Part shown: piece by piece, positions 18,319-28,268 of the stretch
Layout of the letters: the number at the start of each line of letters is the position of its first letter
How positions within the stretch are numbered: the stretch's first letter is position 1
Origin: Psychrobacter immobilis
GTDB lineage: Bacteria > Pseudomonadota > Gammaproteobacteria > Pseudomonadales > Moraxellaceae
Length of the DNA: 64,000 bases
NCBI GenBank assembly: GCA_904846145.1
Contig: CAJGZL010000001.1
Span: 248,001 to 312,000, forward strand
Direction: 5' to 3'
The notes under the pieces: model-generated
Told to the model about the DNA's origin: nothing
Seen by the model: only the letters and a program-made list of their open reading frames with translations
Database searches by the model: none
Position numbers and translations under genes: made by a program

Positions 18319-21300
18319 ATGCCAAAACGTACCGACATAAAAAGCATTCTTATCATTGGCGCAGGCCCTATCGTCATCGGGCAAGCCTGTGAGTTTGACT
18401 ATTCAGGCGCACAAGCCTGTAAAGCACTCCGCGAAGAAGGCTATCGCGTCATATTAGTCAACTCAAACCCTGCGACTATCATGACTGATCCAGACATGGC
18501 AGACGCCACTTACATCGAGCCGATCACTTGGCAGACCGTAGAGCAAATCATCGATAAAGAGCGCCCCGATGCTATCTTGCCGACGATGGGTGGTCAGACC
18601 GCTTTAAACTGTGCACTAGATTTAGACAAGCACGGCGTATTGACTAAGTACAACTGCGAGCTGATCGGTGCGACCAAAGACTCTATCGAGATGGCAGAAG
18701 ACCGCGACTTATTCGATAAAGCCATGAAGCGTATCGGCCTTGAATGTCCGCGCGCTGAGATTGCTGAAACCATGGAAGAGGCTTTTTCTACGCAAGAGAA
18801 AATGGGCTTTCCGTGTATCATTCGTCCCTCCTTTACTATGGGCGGCTCAGGCGGCGGTATCGCTTATAACCGCGAAGAATTTATCGAGATTTGCGAGCGT
18901 GGTTTTGACTTATCGCCTACTCATCAGCTCTTGATTGATGAATCACTAATCGGCTGGAAAGAGTACGAAACCGAAGTGGTCCGTGATAAAAATGACAACT
19001 GTATTATCATCTGTACTATTGAGAACTTTGACCCAATGGGTGTGCATACGGGCGACTCTATCACCGTCGCGCCAGCGCAAACCTTAACCGATAAAGAATA
19101 CCAAATCATGCGTAACGCCTCGATTGCGGTATTGCGTGAGATTGGCGTCGAGACTGGCGGCTCAAACGTGCAGTTCGGTATCAATCCTGATAATGGTCGT
19201 ATGGTCGTCATTGAGATGAACCCGCGCGTCTCACGCTCATCAGCACTAGCATCAAAAGCAACGGGATTCCCTATCGCACGTATTGCCGCTAAGTTAGCCG
19301 TTGGTTATACCTTAGATGAATTACAAAATGAAATCACCGGTGGCAAAACGCCAGCCAGCTTTGAGCCGACTCTTGATTATGTGGTTACTAAGATTCCACG
19401 CTTTAACTTTGAGAAGTTTCCACAAGCAGACAACATTTTGTCGACGCAGATGAAGTCTGTCGGCGAAGTGATGGCGATCGGTCGTAACTTCCAAGAATCC
19501 ATGCAAAAAGCGCTACGTGGTCTTGAGACTGGCGCAGACGGTTTTGATGAGCAGATCGATTTTGCCGCTATCAAAGATGGCAAACTGAGCGAAGATAAAG
19601 CCCGCTCTGAGATTACCAATCGCTTAACTATTCCGACCCCTGAGCGTATCTTCTATATTGCTGATGCCTTCCGTATCGGTATGAGCGTCGATGAAGTATT
19701 TAAACTAACCAATATCGATCGCTGGTTCTTAGTACAGATCGAAGATATTATCAAAGTCGAAGCAACGGTCAAATCGCTAGGGTTTGGTGGTCTTAATGAG
19801 ACTAATTTACGTAGCTTTAAGCGCAAAGGCTTATCCGATTTGCGTTTGGCTAAATTGCTTGGCGTCTCACAAAAGCAGCTGCGTAAAAAGCGTTGGGACT
19901 TAAATGTCTATCCTGTTTATAAGCGTGTCGATACTTGCGCGGCTGAGTTTGCGACTAGCACCGCTTATATGTACTCGACCTATGACAGCGAGTGCGAGGC
20001 CAACCCGACTGACAAAAAGAAAATCATGGTCATCGGCGGCGGTCCAAACCGTATCGGTCAAGGTATCGAGTTTGATTATTGCTGCGTTCATGCTGCGCTT
20101 GCCATGCGCGAAGACGGCTACGAGACTATCATGGTCAACTGTAACCCTGAAACCGTCTCAACCGATTATGATACCTCAGACCGTCTCTACTTTGAGCCAA
20201 TCACCCTTGAAGACGTGTTAGAAATCGTCCGTATTGAAAACCCAGATGGCGTAATTGTACAGTTCGGTGGGCAAACACCATTGAAGCTCGCCCGCTCTCT
20301 TGAAGCTGCTGGGGTCAAAATCATTGGTACGAGTCCTGACGCTATCGACCGTGCTGAAGACCGCGAACGCTTTCAGCATATGATTCAGCAATTAAATCTA
20401 ATCCAACCAACTAATGCCTTGGCGACTAGCTTAGAAGACGGCTTATTTAAAGCCAAAGACGTCGGCTATCCATTAGTGGTACGCCCATCCTATGTGTTGG
20501 GTGGTCGCGCTATGGAGATCGTCTACAACGAGGAAGAATTAAGACATTACTTGCGTACTGCGGTACAAGCGTCTAACGAGGCACCAGTACTATTAGATCG
20601 CTTCTTAGATGACGCGATTGAGGTCGATGTGGACTGTGTTTGTGACGGTACAGACGTGGTGATCGGCGGTATCATGCAGCATATCGAACAGGCAGGCGTG
20701 CACTCTGGTGACTCGGCTTGCTCATTACCACCCTATTCGTTATCAGAAGAATTGTGTGATGTGATGCGCGCGCAAACAGTGGCGATGGCAAAAGAGCTTG
20801 GTGTCATTGGTCTGATGAACGTACAGTTTGCGGTAAAAGGTGAAACCATCTACATCTTGGAAGTCAATCCTCGCGCGGCCCGTACCGTGCCTTTTGTCTC
20901 TAAATGTATTGGTACGTCACTCGCGAAAATTGCCGCGCGCTGTATGGCGGGTACTTCTTTAAAAGATCAAGGCTTTACTAAAGAGATCGTGCCGTCATTT
21001 TTTGCAGTAAAAGAAGCGGTATTCCCATTCGCCAAATTCCCTGGCGTCGATCCTATCCTAAGCCCTGAAATGAAATCTACAGGTGAAGTTATGGGTGTTG
21101 GCAAGACCTTTGGCGAGGCATTCTACAAAGCAGTTATCGGTAGTAATGAGCGTCTGCCAGGCTTGCCTACTGATGGCGAAATTAAAACGGTATTCATCTC
21201 AGTACGTGACAGCGATAAAGAGCAAGTCGTACCTATTGCCCGTCAGTTAGCCGACTTTGGCTTTACTATTGTCTCAACCACGGGTACCAAAAAGGTTTTG

Positions 21301-21597
21301 GATGCTCACAATATTAAGTGTACACAAATAAATAAAGTCACCGAAGGTCGTCCTCATATCGTTGATGCCGTCAAAAACGGTAAGATCGATTTGATTATTA
21401 ATACGACTGAGGGCAAGCAAGCGCAAGAGGATTCGTTCTCTATTCGCCGCAGTGCCTTACAAGGTAAAGTGTTCTACGTGACGACTTTGGGCGCAGCCGA
21501 TGCGGTCTGTAAATCTTATGACATTGAGTTGCCGTTTGATGTTTATAAATTGCAAGATTTACATCAGCAAGCAAAGTCTATTGACGTGGCTCAATAA
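18319..21597 (+). CDS. carB: Carbamoyl-phosphate synthase large subunit
   Basis: Synthetase subunit making carbamoyl phosphate from ammonia, bicarbonate and two ATP, 1092 aa (E. coli 1073). Two homologous ATP-grasp halves are seen: the first begins [20 protein letters not shown] and contains [17 protein letters not shown], the second begins [20 protein letters not shown] and contains [17 protein letters not shown]. The C-terminal MGS-like allosteric domain (about residues 950-1092) includes STTGTKK. It starts 12 bases after the PIN gene, and a strong terminator follows. It depends on CarA at 15514-16752, so any polarity of the inserted cassette would matter for pyrimidine and arginine synthesis. 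Confidence 0.98.
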   Translation: MPKRTDIKSILIIGAGPIVIGQACEFDYSGAQACKALREEGYRVILVNSNPATIMTDPDMADATYIEPITWQTVEQIIDKERPDAILPTMGGQTALNCALDLDKHGVLTKYNCELIGATKDSIEMAEDRDLFDKAMKRIGLECPRAEIAETMEEAFSTQEKMGFPCIIRPSFTMGGSGGGIAYNREEFIEICERGFDLSPTHQLLIDESLIGWKEYETEVVRDKNDNCIIICTIENFDPMGVHTGDSITVAPAQTLTDKEYQIMRNASIAVLREIGVETGGSNVQFGINPDNGRMVVIEMNPRVSRSSALASKATGFPIARIAAKLAVGYTLDELQNEITGGKTPASFEPTLDYVVTKIPRFNFEKFPQADNILSTQMKSVGEVMAIGRNFQESMQKALRGLETGADGFDEQIDFAAIKDGKLSEDKARSEITNRLTIPTPERIFYIADAFRIGMSVDEVFKLTNIDRWFLVQIEDIIKVEATVKSLGFGGLNETNLRSFKRKGLSDLRLAKLLGVSQKQLRKKRWDLNVYPVYKRVDTCAAEFATSTAYMYSTYDSECEANPTDKKKIMVIGGGPNRIGQGIEFDYCCVHAALAMREDGYETIMVNCNPETVSTDYDTSDRLYFEPITLEDVLEIVRIENPDGVIVQFGGQTPLKLARSLEAAGVKIIGTSPDAIDRAEDRERFQHMIQQLNLIQPTNALATSLEDGLFKAKDVGYPLVVRPSYVLGGRAMEIVYNEEELRHYLRTAVQASNEAPVLLDRFLDDAIEVDVDCVCDGTDVVIGGIMQHIEQAGVHSGDSACSLPPYSLSEELCDVMRAQTVAMAKELGVIGLMNVQFAVKGETIYILEVNPRAARTVPFVSKCIGTSLAKIAARCMAGTSLKDQGFTKEIVPSFFAVKEAVFPFAKFPGVDPILSPEMKSTGEVMGVGKTFGEAFYKAVIGSNERLPGLPTDGEIKTVFISVRDSDKEQVVPIARQLADFGFTIVSTTGTKKVLDAHNIKCTQINKVTEGRPHIVDAVKNGKIDLIINTTEGKQAQEDSFSIRRSALQGKVFYVTTLGAADAVCKSYDIELPFDVYKLQDLHQQAKSIDVAQ

Positions 21598-21660
21598 ATT
21601 GCGTAGATTAAGCATAACGATTTCGCTTATTTATTAAAAGCAACTTATAGCAGCAACCTA

Positions 21661-21695
21661 AAAAGCATAGTGGCCTAACTGCGACTATGCTTTTT
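21661..21695 (+). terminator. carB operon terminator
   Basis: AAAAGCATAGT / ACTATGCTTTT with a 12-base loop and a T-run. It ends the carA-ATPase-PIN-carB unit. Confidence 0.85.
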
Positions 21696-21789
21696 ATTAC
21701 GTAAATTGATTACGAGTTGCTGTTTTTAGCGGCTCAACCAAAACATCCATTTTATATTTTATATTCATTTTGATAGCCTATTAATCTTT

Positions 21790-21820
21790 ATCACACCATC
21801 TCAGTAAGAGGTGGTGTGAT
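21790..21820 (+). promoter_or_regulatory. Strong hairpin in greA leader
   Basis: 13-base arms (21790-21802 and 21808-21820, one G-T pair) with a 5-base loop AGTAA, ending 22 bases before the greA ATG. No T-run follows, so it is not a standard terminator. It may protect or regulate the mRNA. Confidence 0.6.
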
Positions 21821-21842
21821 GTTATTGGCTTAAGGAAAAAAC

Positions 21843-22319
21843 ATGCAACGTTATCCCATGACTCCGCAAGGACATGCCGCTTTAGAAGCGGAATTAAAAC
21901 AGTTAAAAACTATTGATCGTCCTCGTATTACCGCCTCTATCGCCGAAGCGCGCGAACATGGCGATCTCAAAGAAAACGCTGAATATCATGCTGCGCGTGA
22001 GCAACAAGGATTTTGTGAAGCACGTATTCGTGATATCGAAGCCAAGCTTGGCGGTGCGCAAGTCATTGATCCCTCAACGCTCAAAAACGAGGGCCGCGTA
22101 GTATTTGGCGTGACGGTCGTTATTGAAAACATGGATACAGAAGAAGAGAAACGCTATCAAATCGTCGGTGATGATGAAGCCGACTTCAAAGCGGGTAAAA
22201 TCTCTGTCAATTCGCCTATCGCTCGCGGTCTAATTGGTAAGTTTGAAGGTGATGAAGCCCGTATCGAAACCCCAAAAGGCGTGGTTGAGTATGAAGTGAT
22301 GAAAGTAATTTATAGCTAA
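21843..22319 (+). CDS. greA: Transcription elongation factor GreA
   Basis: Rescues backtracked RNA polymerase by stimulating transcript cleavage through the secondary channel, 158 aa (full length). The N-terminal coiled coil carries the acidic tip [14 protein letters not shown] following EHGDLK. The C-terminal FKBP-like domain has [23 protein letters not shown] when read in parts. The start [10 protein letters not shown] has an AAGGA ribosome site and a leader hairpin. An IS5-family element is inserted five bases after the stop, so the presumed native terminator (23222-23257) is now about 900 bases away. Confidence 0.97.
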   Translation: MQRYPMTPQGHAALEAELKQLKTIDRPRITASIAEAREHGDLKENAEYHAAREQQGFCEARIRDIEAKLGGAQVIDPSTLKNEGRVVFGVTVVIENMDTEEEKRYQIVGDDEADFKAGKISVNSPIARGLIGKFEGDEARIETPKGVVEYEVMKVIYS

Positions 22320-22324
22320 TACTA

Positions 22325-23165
22325 GGGCGTGTCTTCAATTCATCTTACAATGAACGAGAGTACACGCTAGATAGAGCATTGACTTAAAATTACGAGCTAA
22401 CTTCTCATAGCGAGTAGCGATACTACGAAAGTGCTTAAGCCTTGCAAACATATTTTCAACAAGATGACGCAGTTTGTACAAATAGCTATCAAACTCTGGA
22501 TTAGGCGCTTTAGCATTGCTTCTTTTAGGGATTATAGGGATCATGTCATGCATGTAAGCTTTATCCCTAATCGCTTGGGAATCATAGCCCTTATCAGCGA
22601 TAAAGTAATCAGCTTGTCCAATCATGTCAATCAATTCACCTGCAACTTGACTGTCGTGGACGTCACCCCCAGTGATTTTAAAATTGAGCGGATATCCATC
22701 GGCATCACAGGATAGGTGTATCTTTGTAGTTGCGCCGCCACGGCTTCGTCCAATTGCTCTATCTTCACCACGCCGAGCTCCACTTGCATGCTGGTGACAG
22801 CGAACATAGCTTCCGTCTGTGAATACCCATTCCGTATCAATTTCTTTGCGTAAGCTAAAAAAAAATTCTCCCATAAGCCAGTTTTCGACCATCGATTAAA
22901 GCGACTATAAGCTGTTTTCCAAGAACACAATTCTTTAGGTATGTCACGCCAAGGCGCCCCTGTGCGTAGTTTCCACAGTATGGCTTCCATGATCTCTCGA
23001 CTGTTTTGAGTTTGATAGCAGCCGTACTTTATCATCGTCGATTGCAATTGATCCCAAAGTGTATCTGTTAATGCTTTTCTTGCCATAACTTGTATTTCTC
23101 GCATCGACTCAGTAGATGCGGTATTGTAACTATTATTTATGCCTTATCCAATTGAAGACACGCCC
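22325..23165 (-). mobile_element. IS5-family (IS427-like) insertion sequence
   Basis: 841-bp element bounded by perfect 16-base inverted repeats GGGCGTGTCTTCAATT, flanked on both sides by TA (22323-22324 and 23166-23167), the 2-base target usual for the IS427 group. It carries one transposase split over two frames. It lies immediately downstream of greA on the opposite strand. The intact frames and ends suggest a recent, possibly active copy. Confidence 0.9.
22335..23104 (-). CDS. IS5-family transposase (two-frame, -1 frameshift)
   Basis: Transposase of the DDE class made from two overlapping frames: OrfA 23104-22631 (starts MREIQVMARKALTD, 157 aa, DUF4096-like N-terminal domain) and OrfB to 22335 (185 aa) with the catalytic domain. 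Asp in FTDGSYV, Asp in FIADKGYDS and Glu in ENMFARLKHFR supply DDE. The frames meet at nine T on the minus strand (22857-22865). A -1 slip there joins WENFF to FSLRKEID without loss. OrfB alone begins with a weak MVENWLMGEF start, so the fused product is the likely enzyme. Confidence 0.88.
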
Positions 23166-23221
23166 TAGTAGTGATAATTATAATTATAGACAGAAAGCTT
23201 AAAGTGTTAGCAGTGCTTTGT

Positions 23222-23257
23222 ATGCCTGAGTTGGATTAATTCAACTCAGGCATTTTA
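23222..23257 (+). terminator. Intrinsic terminator, probably displaced from greA
   Basis: Perfect 12-base arms ATGCCTGAGTTG / CAACTCAGGCAT with an 8-base loop, followed by TTTATT. It points rightward and no gene ends just before it except greA, now separated by the IS element. Confidence 0.8.
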
Positions 23258-23351
23258 TTGTCCGCCAGTTACACAACGCTGCTGTTATTACACGATGCTG
23301 CTGTTCTATAGTCGTTGCTTTAAAGCATAAGCATCTGCATTCAGAAGTTAG

Positions 23352-23405
23352 AGCGTGTTAAACATTCGACCGTGGCACTGACAGTGAATGTTCAACACGC
23401 CCTAG
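23352..23405. repeat. Small palindromic element resembling IS ends
   Basis: Two inverted arms of about 20 bases, 17 matching: AGAGCGTGTTAAACATTC on the left and the complement of GGGCGTGTTGAACATTC on the right, around an 18-base centre, ending CCTAG. It looks like two transposon termini brought together (a MITE-like or solo-end remnant). It lies 42 bases upstream of the DUF11 gene start. Confidence 0.5.
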
Positions 23406-23446
23406 TTTATTTGCTAATTATTAAACCCCTTTTTAAGGAAAGTATC

Positions 23447-24271
23447 ATGACTATAGACACACCTATCAAAAAAACAGCCTTAGCTACTGCGCTGATTGTA
23501 GGCTTATTGGCTAGCGCTGCCAATGCTGCCCCGACGGTAGTAGTCAATCAGGGTAGTACTGCCAGCTCTACACTAGTTGAGCAGTACGCAGATGGCAAGA
23601 CTACGACGATTACCGCCACACCTAACGGCATCAGCATGCGCGATGGTGCGCCCTTTTATGCGACTCAAATCACCACCATACCTCGCTATACTATCAGTCA
23701 AGGAGCCTCCACAGTTGTCACTACTCCTACGACTCCTATTACAGCGTCTACTCAAGTATTGACCCCTATCACTACTACTGTTCCTGTAGTCAATCATCAG
23801 GTTATCAGTACCCCAGCTGTCAATAGCTCTATAGCCAACAATCAGGTTATCTCAACAACCTCTATAGATACGCTACAGCTGACGCCAACTTTTAGCGCAC
23901 CTAATGTTGCCAGCGCTAATACTAAAATCATGAAAATATTAAAGAATAGCTCTGGGCGTGACATTGCTGTTCCTGCTAACAATATCGCTCCTGGTGACGT
24001 TATTGAATACCATACTACGTATATTAATAATAGCGCTCAGCCTATAGGTGACTTGAGTGCGACAGTGACTTTGCCCAATGGTGTCAAGCTGGTATCGTTA
24101 AACAGTCCGCTATCGACTATGGGTACTATCGGTGGCGATAATTATCAAACCATTCAGCAAATGGGTAATGATGTAGTGATTCAACAAAACTACTCTGGTC
24201 TAAGATGGAATCTTGTTAATCTTGCTGCTAATACTCCGCAGACAGTAGTTATTCGCGCTAAAGTACAGTAG
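23447..24271 (+). CDS. Secreted DUF11-domain protein
   Basis: Exported protein of 274 aa. The start at 23447 (MTIDTPIKK) has AAGGA upstream and yields a clean signal peptide cleaved after AANA; an in-frame start 25 codons earlier lies inside the palindromic element and is unlikely. The middle (about residues 65-165) is a Thr/Pro/Val-rich low-complexity region. The C-terminal domain (about 175-274) with GDVIEYHTTYINNSAQPIGD and ATVTLPNGVKLVS matches the DUF11 beta-sandwich found in cell-surface proteins. Precise role unknown; a surface or envelope structural role is the inference. Confidence 0.75.
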   Translation: MTIDTPIKKTALATALIVGLLASAANAAPTVVVNQGSTASSTLVEQYADGKTTTITATPNGISMRDGAPFYATQITTIPRYTISQGASTVVTTPTTPITASTQVLTPITTTVPVVNHQVISTPAVNSSIANNQVISTTSIDTLQLTPTFSAPNVASANTKIMKILKNSSGRDIAVPANNIAPGDVIEYHTTYINNSAQPIGDLSATVTLPNGVKLVSLNSPLSTMGTIGGDNYQTIQQMGNDVVIQQNYSGLRWNLVNLAANTPQTVVIRAKVQ

Positions 24272-24328
24272 CTTAGATTTGAGGATGATAGTGCGATAAA
24301 GCATTAAAATTTGACTAAGAAAAAATGT

Positions 24329-24360
24329 AAAAAGGTCTTGAATATTCAGGGCCTTTTTTT
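24329..24360 (+). terminator. Intrinsic terminator after DUF11 gene
   Basis: AAAAAGGTCTTGAA / TTCAGGGCCTTTTT pairs over 14 positions with two G-U, with a seven-T tail. Confidence 0.75.
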
Positions 24361-24379
24361 GATGTTGTAAAAATCATAT

Positions 24380-24400
24380 ATACGACAACCGTTGTCGTAT
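24380..24400. promoter_or_regulatory. Perfect 21-base operator-like palindrome
   Basis: Arms ATACGACAAC and GTTGTCGTAT around a single central C, about 90 bases before the radical-SAM gene. It overlaps the place where a promoter is expected (TATACT at 24407-24412). It has no U-run, so a repressor site, perhaps TetR-type, is the likeliest reading. Regulator not identified. Confidence 0.6.
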
Positions 24401-24423
24401 AGCGTCTATACTTTGTCAATAAT

Positions 24424-24442
24424 TACAGTGACTTACACTGTA
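24424..24442. promoter_or_regulatory. Second operator-like palindrome
   Basis: TACAGTG (24424-24430) and CACTGTA (24436-24442) separated by 5 bases, centred 43 bases from the first palindrome. TTAAAAT follows as a possible -10. Confidence 0.45.
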
Positions 24443-24488
24443 TTTTGTTAAAATAGCCCTCTATTAATGGCTTGGTAACTATTTACTT

Positions 24489-25757
24489 ATGGCAACGATT
24501 AATTATGATAGATTACAAGGTAAGCTCAATATTTTAGCCGATGCGGCAAAGTATGATGTCTCTTGCTCCTCCTCCGCTGGTACCCGCAAAAATCAGGGCG
24601 GTGGCCTTGGTGATGCCTCAGCTACTGGTATTTGCCATAGCTATACCGAAGACGGTCGCTGTGTCAGCTTACTCAAAATTCTACTGACCAATCACTGTAT
24701 CTACGACTGTGCATATTGCACCTCGCGTAAAAGTAACGACACCCCACGTGCTGCTTTTAGCGTCGAAGAAGTGGTTGATTTAACTATGCAGTTTTATCGT
24801 CGTAATTATATCGAAGGCTTATTCTTAAGCTCAGGTATCTTTAAAAGTGGCGATTATACGATGGAGCGTTTGGTTGAGGTGGCAAAGATACTACGCACCC
24901 GCGAGCGCTTTAACGGCTATATTCATCTAAAAACTATTCCAGGCGCGTCAAAAGAGCTGCTATTAGAAGCTGGCCTGTACGCTGATCGTTTAAGCGTCAA
25001 TATTGAAATCCCTACTATATCTGGTCTAGCGCTGCTCGCACCAGAGAAGTCGCATGACGAGTTAAAAGCGCCCATGGAAACGGTCAAGACGGAAATCATT
25101 ACTATCCGTGAGAGCCGTAAAACTCATAAAAAAGCGCCCAAATTTGTCCCAGCAGGTCAGACCAGTCAGATGATCGTCGGCGCGAGTAACGAGACGGATT
25201 TGCAAGTGATTCAGCTCTCGAGTCACTTTTATAAAGAGTATGATCTCAAGCGTGTCTATTACTCAGGTTACGTGCCGATGTTATCGGATAGTCGCCTGCC
25301 AGCGATTGGTACGCCTGTGCCGATGATTCGCGAAAACCGTCTCTATCAAGCGGATTGGCTCATGCGCTTTTATGGCTTTGGCGCGCATGAGATCGTTGAG
25401 CCAGACTCACCATTTTTGGATTTAGATTGCGATCCTAAGCTAGCTTGGGCGATACGTCATCGCGAGCACTTCCCTGTTAATATTCAGACCGCCTCCTATG
25501 AGATGATTGTACGTATTCCTGGTATTGGTACTAAGACGGCAAGAAAGATTGTCAAGGCGCGTAAGTTCAATCAGCTAACGCTATATCATCTAAAGAAAAT
25601 GGGTGCTGCGGTTAATCGTGCGAAGTACTTTATTGCGACCACAGGCAAGAATGAGCATCTCTCACATTTGACTCGTGATAACTTTCGTCAATATGTGCTC
25701 GCGCAAACTCAAACGAAGTTTAAAGATCAACGTAGTGGGCAGTTAGCGTTATTCTAG
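24489..25757 (+). CDS. Putative DNA modification/repair radical SAM protein
   Basis: Radical-SAM enzyme of the TIGR03916 family (rSAM linked to UDG), 422 aa. The cluster-binding cysteines are Cys70, Cys74 and Cys77 in CIYDCAYC. A GGGLGDASATGICHSY segment precedes them, as in the family. The C-terminus carries a helix-hairpin-helix DNA-binding motif, RIPGIGTKTARKIVKARK. The next gene is its usual partner (TIGR03915). In some bacteria the partner is fused to a uracil-DNA-glycosylase domain, hence the proposed DNA role; the reaction is unknown. Two palindromic operator candidates lie in its promoter region. Confidence 0.9.
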   Translation: MATINYDRLQGKLNILADAAKYDVSCSSSAGTRKNQGGGLGDASATGICHSYTEDGRCVSLLKILLTNHCIYDCAYCTSRKSNDTPRAAFSVEEVVDLTMQFYRRNYIEGLFLSSGIFKSGDYTMERLVEVAKILRTRERFNGYIHLKTIPGASKELLLEAGLYADRLSVNIEIPTISGLALLAPEKSHDELKAPMETVKTEIITIRESRKTHKKAPKFVPAGQTSQMIVGASNETDLQVIQLSSHFYKEYDLKRVYYSGYVPMLSDSRLPAIGTPVPMIRENRLYQADWLMRFYGFGAHEIVEPDSPFLDLDCDPKLAWAIRHREHFPVNIQTASYEMIVRIPGIGTKTARKIVKARKFNQLTLYHLKKMGAAVNRAKYFIATTGKNEHLSHLTRDNFRQYVLAQTQTKFKDQRSGQLALF

Positions 25758-25817
25758 ACGATAGTTTGTATTTATATTCTTATTAAGAAAAGCCTTTAAA
25801 TTATTTTAGGATAACCT

Positions 25818-26690
25818 ATGACTCAGCTCGCTTTAAAAGACGATTTTGCAGTCGGTCATCTAACACCAAGTATCTTATTATACGAGCCAAGCTTTGAAGG
25901 GTGGCTCAGTGCGGTTTATCAAGTATATGAGCGTAAAATGCAGCATGATGAGTCGTTGCAATTAATTGCCGAGAATCGCTATATACCATCTTTGATTAGT
26001 GGCGCAACTAGTGTGATTACCGATGATGAGCAAGCGCAGCGGGTACTAAAAAAGCTGAATAAGCTATTAGGGCGCTCAGGCATGCGCCAAATACTTTGGG
26101 GCTTTTTGTCGGAGAAACCTAATATTGGCACGACATTATTTCATATCGTCAAATACGCCATTGACTATCCTAAGCGAAATATTCTAGAAGATTTAGGTCA
26201 TTTGGATGTGTTAGAACTGGCGCAAACGGTCAAATCCGTACATCGTGAAAAGCATCGCATGGAGGCCTTTGTGCGCTTTGAGCATACCACTGACGATATT
26301 TACTTTGCGCGTGTAGAGCCTGATTTTAATGTGCTGCCTATTATCGGTGAGCATTTTCGTCAGCGCTATCAGGATCAGCATTGGGCGATATATGACTTAG
26401 TTCGTGGCTATGGTATCTATTATGATAAATCTGGCAGTACGCCATCGCGACCTGCTGAGCTACAAACTATTACTGATCTTGATGATGCGGTACTACGTAA
26501 TCCTACCAGCATTCATAGTCCTGATGAGCAGCGTTATCAAAGGTTCTGGCAGGGGTACTTTACTAATGTCAATATTAAAGAGCGCAAAAATACACGCCTG
26601 CATAAGCAGCATATGCCACAGCGCTATTGGAAGTACCTTAGCGAAAAGCAAATCCTACCTAATGCTGAGTACCTACAAAAGAAACGTTAA
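25818..26690 (+). CDS. TIGR03915-type DNA metabolism protein
   Basis: Partner of the radical-SAM protein, 290 aa, TIGR03915 (SAM_7_link_chp) family. LLYEPSFEGWLSAVYQVYE near the N-terminus, HRMEAFVRFEHT in the middle and the C-terminal MPQRYWKYLSEK are typical. No UDG domain is fused here. It begins 60 bases after the radical-SAM gene with an AGGATAACCT ribosome region, consistent with co-transcription. Biochemical function not established. Confidence 0.85.
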   Translation: MTQLALKDDFAVGHLTPSILLYEPSFEGWLSAVYQVYERKMQHDESLQLIAENRYIPSLISGATSVITDDEQAQRVLKKLNKLLGRSGMRQILWGFLSEKPNIGTTLFHIVKYAIDYPKRNILEDLGHLDVLELAQTVKSVHREKHRMEAFVRFEHTTDDIYFARVEPDFNVLPIIGEHFRQRYQDQHWAIYDLVRGYGIYYDKSGSTPSRPAELQTITDLDDAVLRNPTSIHSPDEQRYQRFWQGYFTNVNIKERKNTRLHKQHMPQRYWKYLSEKQILPNAEYLQKKR

Positions 26691-26813
26691 CATTTATGAG
26701 CTATTATCTTATTAAATTTTTAGCTAATTCATCTCTAAGGTTGAGTTTTTTACGTTTCTGACTGACAATAGCACCTTAACCTCGTTGATGTGTATATCTT
26801 CTTTATGATAGTG

Positions 26814-28136
26814 ATGCGCCTGTTATCCTCCCTAAAACATGATGAGTCCGAACGGGGCATCTTTCATCTTGGCCGTGCTTTGGTCAAAAAAGATCATACG
26901 TCAATTATCATCTCCAGCGCGGATAATGATAATGAGCTGGTTAAGCGCTTGGAGCGTGAGGGTAATCTGTATCATCAGCTGTATATGAATAAAAAGTCAT
27001 GGGCCGCGTTATTACAAATTATTCCCCTGCGTCATCTTATTGAAAAATACAATCCTGATGTGATTCATGTGCATTCGCGTACGCCCGCTTGGATCTTGCA
27101 TTTAGCACTACGCCGCGCACGCGTCAAACGTCTGCCCAAGATAGTCTCGACGATGTATGGGTTTTATCCGATTAATAAATACTCACAAGCCCTACTCGAT
27201 GTCGACACAATTATTACTGTCTCTGATAGTGTGACTAATTACCTAACCAAGGGCTTGCGCCGTGAGGAAATGGGTCGCAAAGTCATCAAGCGTATTTATC
27301 GCGGTGTCGACACCCGCCGTTACCCTTACCGACATAATCCATCGGTGTATTGGCTAAGGCGTACCTTTGCAGAATTCCCTGAGCTTGAGCATAAAAAGTG
27401 GCTCGTATTTCCAACCGTTATCGGCAATGAATACGGTCAAGAGTGGCTGATCGACATCTTGGGCAATTTGCAAGAGCAGTTTCCCCTGATTCATGCAATT
27501 ATTATGGATGAGGATTATAGAGAAGGCGATGTAGCACATGAGGACTTTCGCCAACGTATGAATGCGCTTGGATTAGGTGAGCGGGTGACTTATGTCGGCT
27601 GCAAGCGTAATGATATGCGCGAATGGCTATCAGCAGCCAATATCGTTATGGCACTAGCCAATCAGCCTGAGTCCATCGGTATTAATGCTCTGCAAGCTAT
27701 TCACTTAGGCACGCCCGTTGTCGGCTGGGATCAAGCCGCCTTTAGTGAAATTTTGCAGCCGCTATATCCGCAAGGGTTAGTCAAAAAATACAATGCACAA
27801 GCACTATGTAAAGCGGTTAGAAACCAATTAGAAGGCGTGACCCGTCCTGAGATGACAAATCAATTTACCATGCGTGAGATGATTGATGAGACCATAAAAG
27901 TTTATCAAAAATTGTATGAAGAAGCGCTAAGTGAAGAGCAGGCCCGTCTGGACGCTTATACGACAAGCAAAATTAAAAAGCATTTTAAAGCCGCTGCTAA
28001 ACCCTTTAGCAAAGTGTCAGATCATTTTATTAATAGTGAAGATATCAGACCTAATAACAAGCTTAAAGGCGATGCTAAGGTATCACTTGTAAAACAAAAA
28101 GCTGTCAAAAAAGCATTAAATCGAGACCTGAAATAA
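26814..28136 (+). CDS. GT4-type glycosyltransferase
   Basis: Glycosyltransferase of the GT-B fold, family 4-like, 440 aa from the ATG at 26814 (a GTG at 26790 would add eight residues). The N-terminal domain has ERGIFHLGRALVKKDH and PDVIHVHSRTPAW. The C-terminal nucleotide-sugar domain has NQPESIGINALQAIHLGTP with the family Glu, then GWDQAAFSE. A Lys-rich tail of about 50 residues may contact the membrane. Likely role in lipopolysaccharide core or another surface glycan at the cytoplasmic face; donor and acceptor unknown. It stands alone, ending in a terminator. Confidence 0.83.
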   Translation: MRLLSSLKHDESERGIFHLGRALVKKDHTSIIISSADNDNELVKRLEREGNLYHQLYMNKKSWAALLQIIPLRHLIEKYNPDVIHVHSRTPAWILHLALRRARVKRLPKIVSTMYGFYPINKYSQALLDVDTIITVSDSVTNYLTKGLRREEMGRKVIKRIYRGVDTRRYPYRHNPSVYWLRRTFAEFPELEHKKWLVFPTVIGNEYGQEWLIDILGNLQEQFPLIHAIIMDEDYREGDVAHEDFRQRMNALGLGERVTYVGCKRNDMREWLSAANIVMALANQPESIGINALQAIHLGTPVVGWDQAAFSEILQPLYPQGLVKKYNAQALCKAVRNQLEGVTRPEMTNQFTMREMIDETIKVYQKLYEEALSEEQARLDAYTTSKIKKHFKAAAKPFSKVSDHFINSEDIRPNNKLKGDAKVSLVKQKAVKKALNRDLK

Positions 28137-28201
28137 GTTCTATTTATATCTCTTTTGGCATCGATTTATTAAAGTAAGTTTATCCAGAAGTATGTACTAT
28201 T

Positions 28202-28234
28202 AAAAAAGCCTAACGTTTAACGCTAGGCTTTTTT
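28202..28234. terminator. Bidirectional terminator
   Basis: AAAAAAGCCTA / TAGGCTTTTTT arms between the converging glycosyltransferase and permease genes. Confidence 0.85.
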
Positions 28235-28268
28235 CTTTTCACAAAATAAATAGTTAAGGAGTAGATAG

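Noticed and set aside
24380-24442. The palindromes as LexA/SOS boxes
   Set aside because: Neither contains CTGT-N8-ACAG; the second has ACAG...CTGT in the opposite arrangement.
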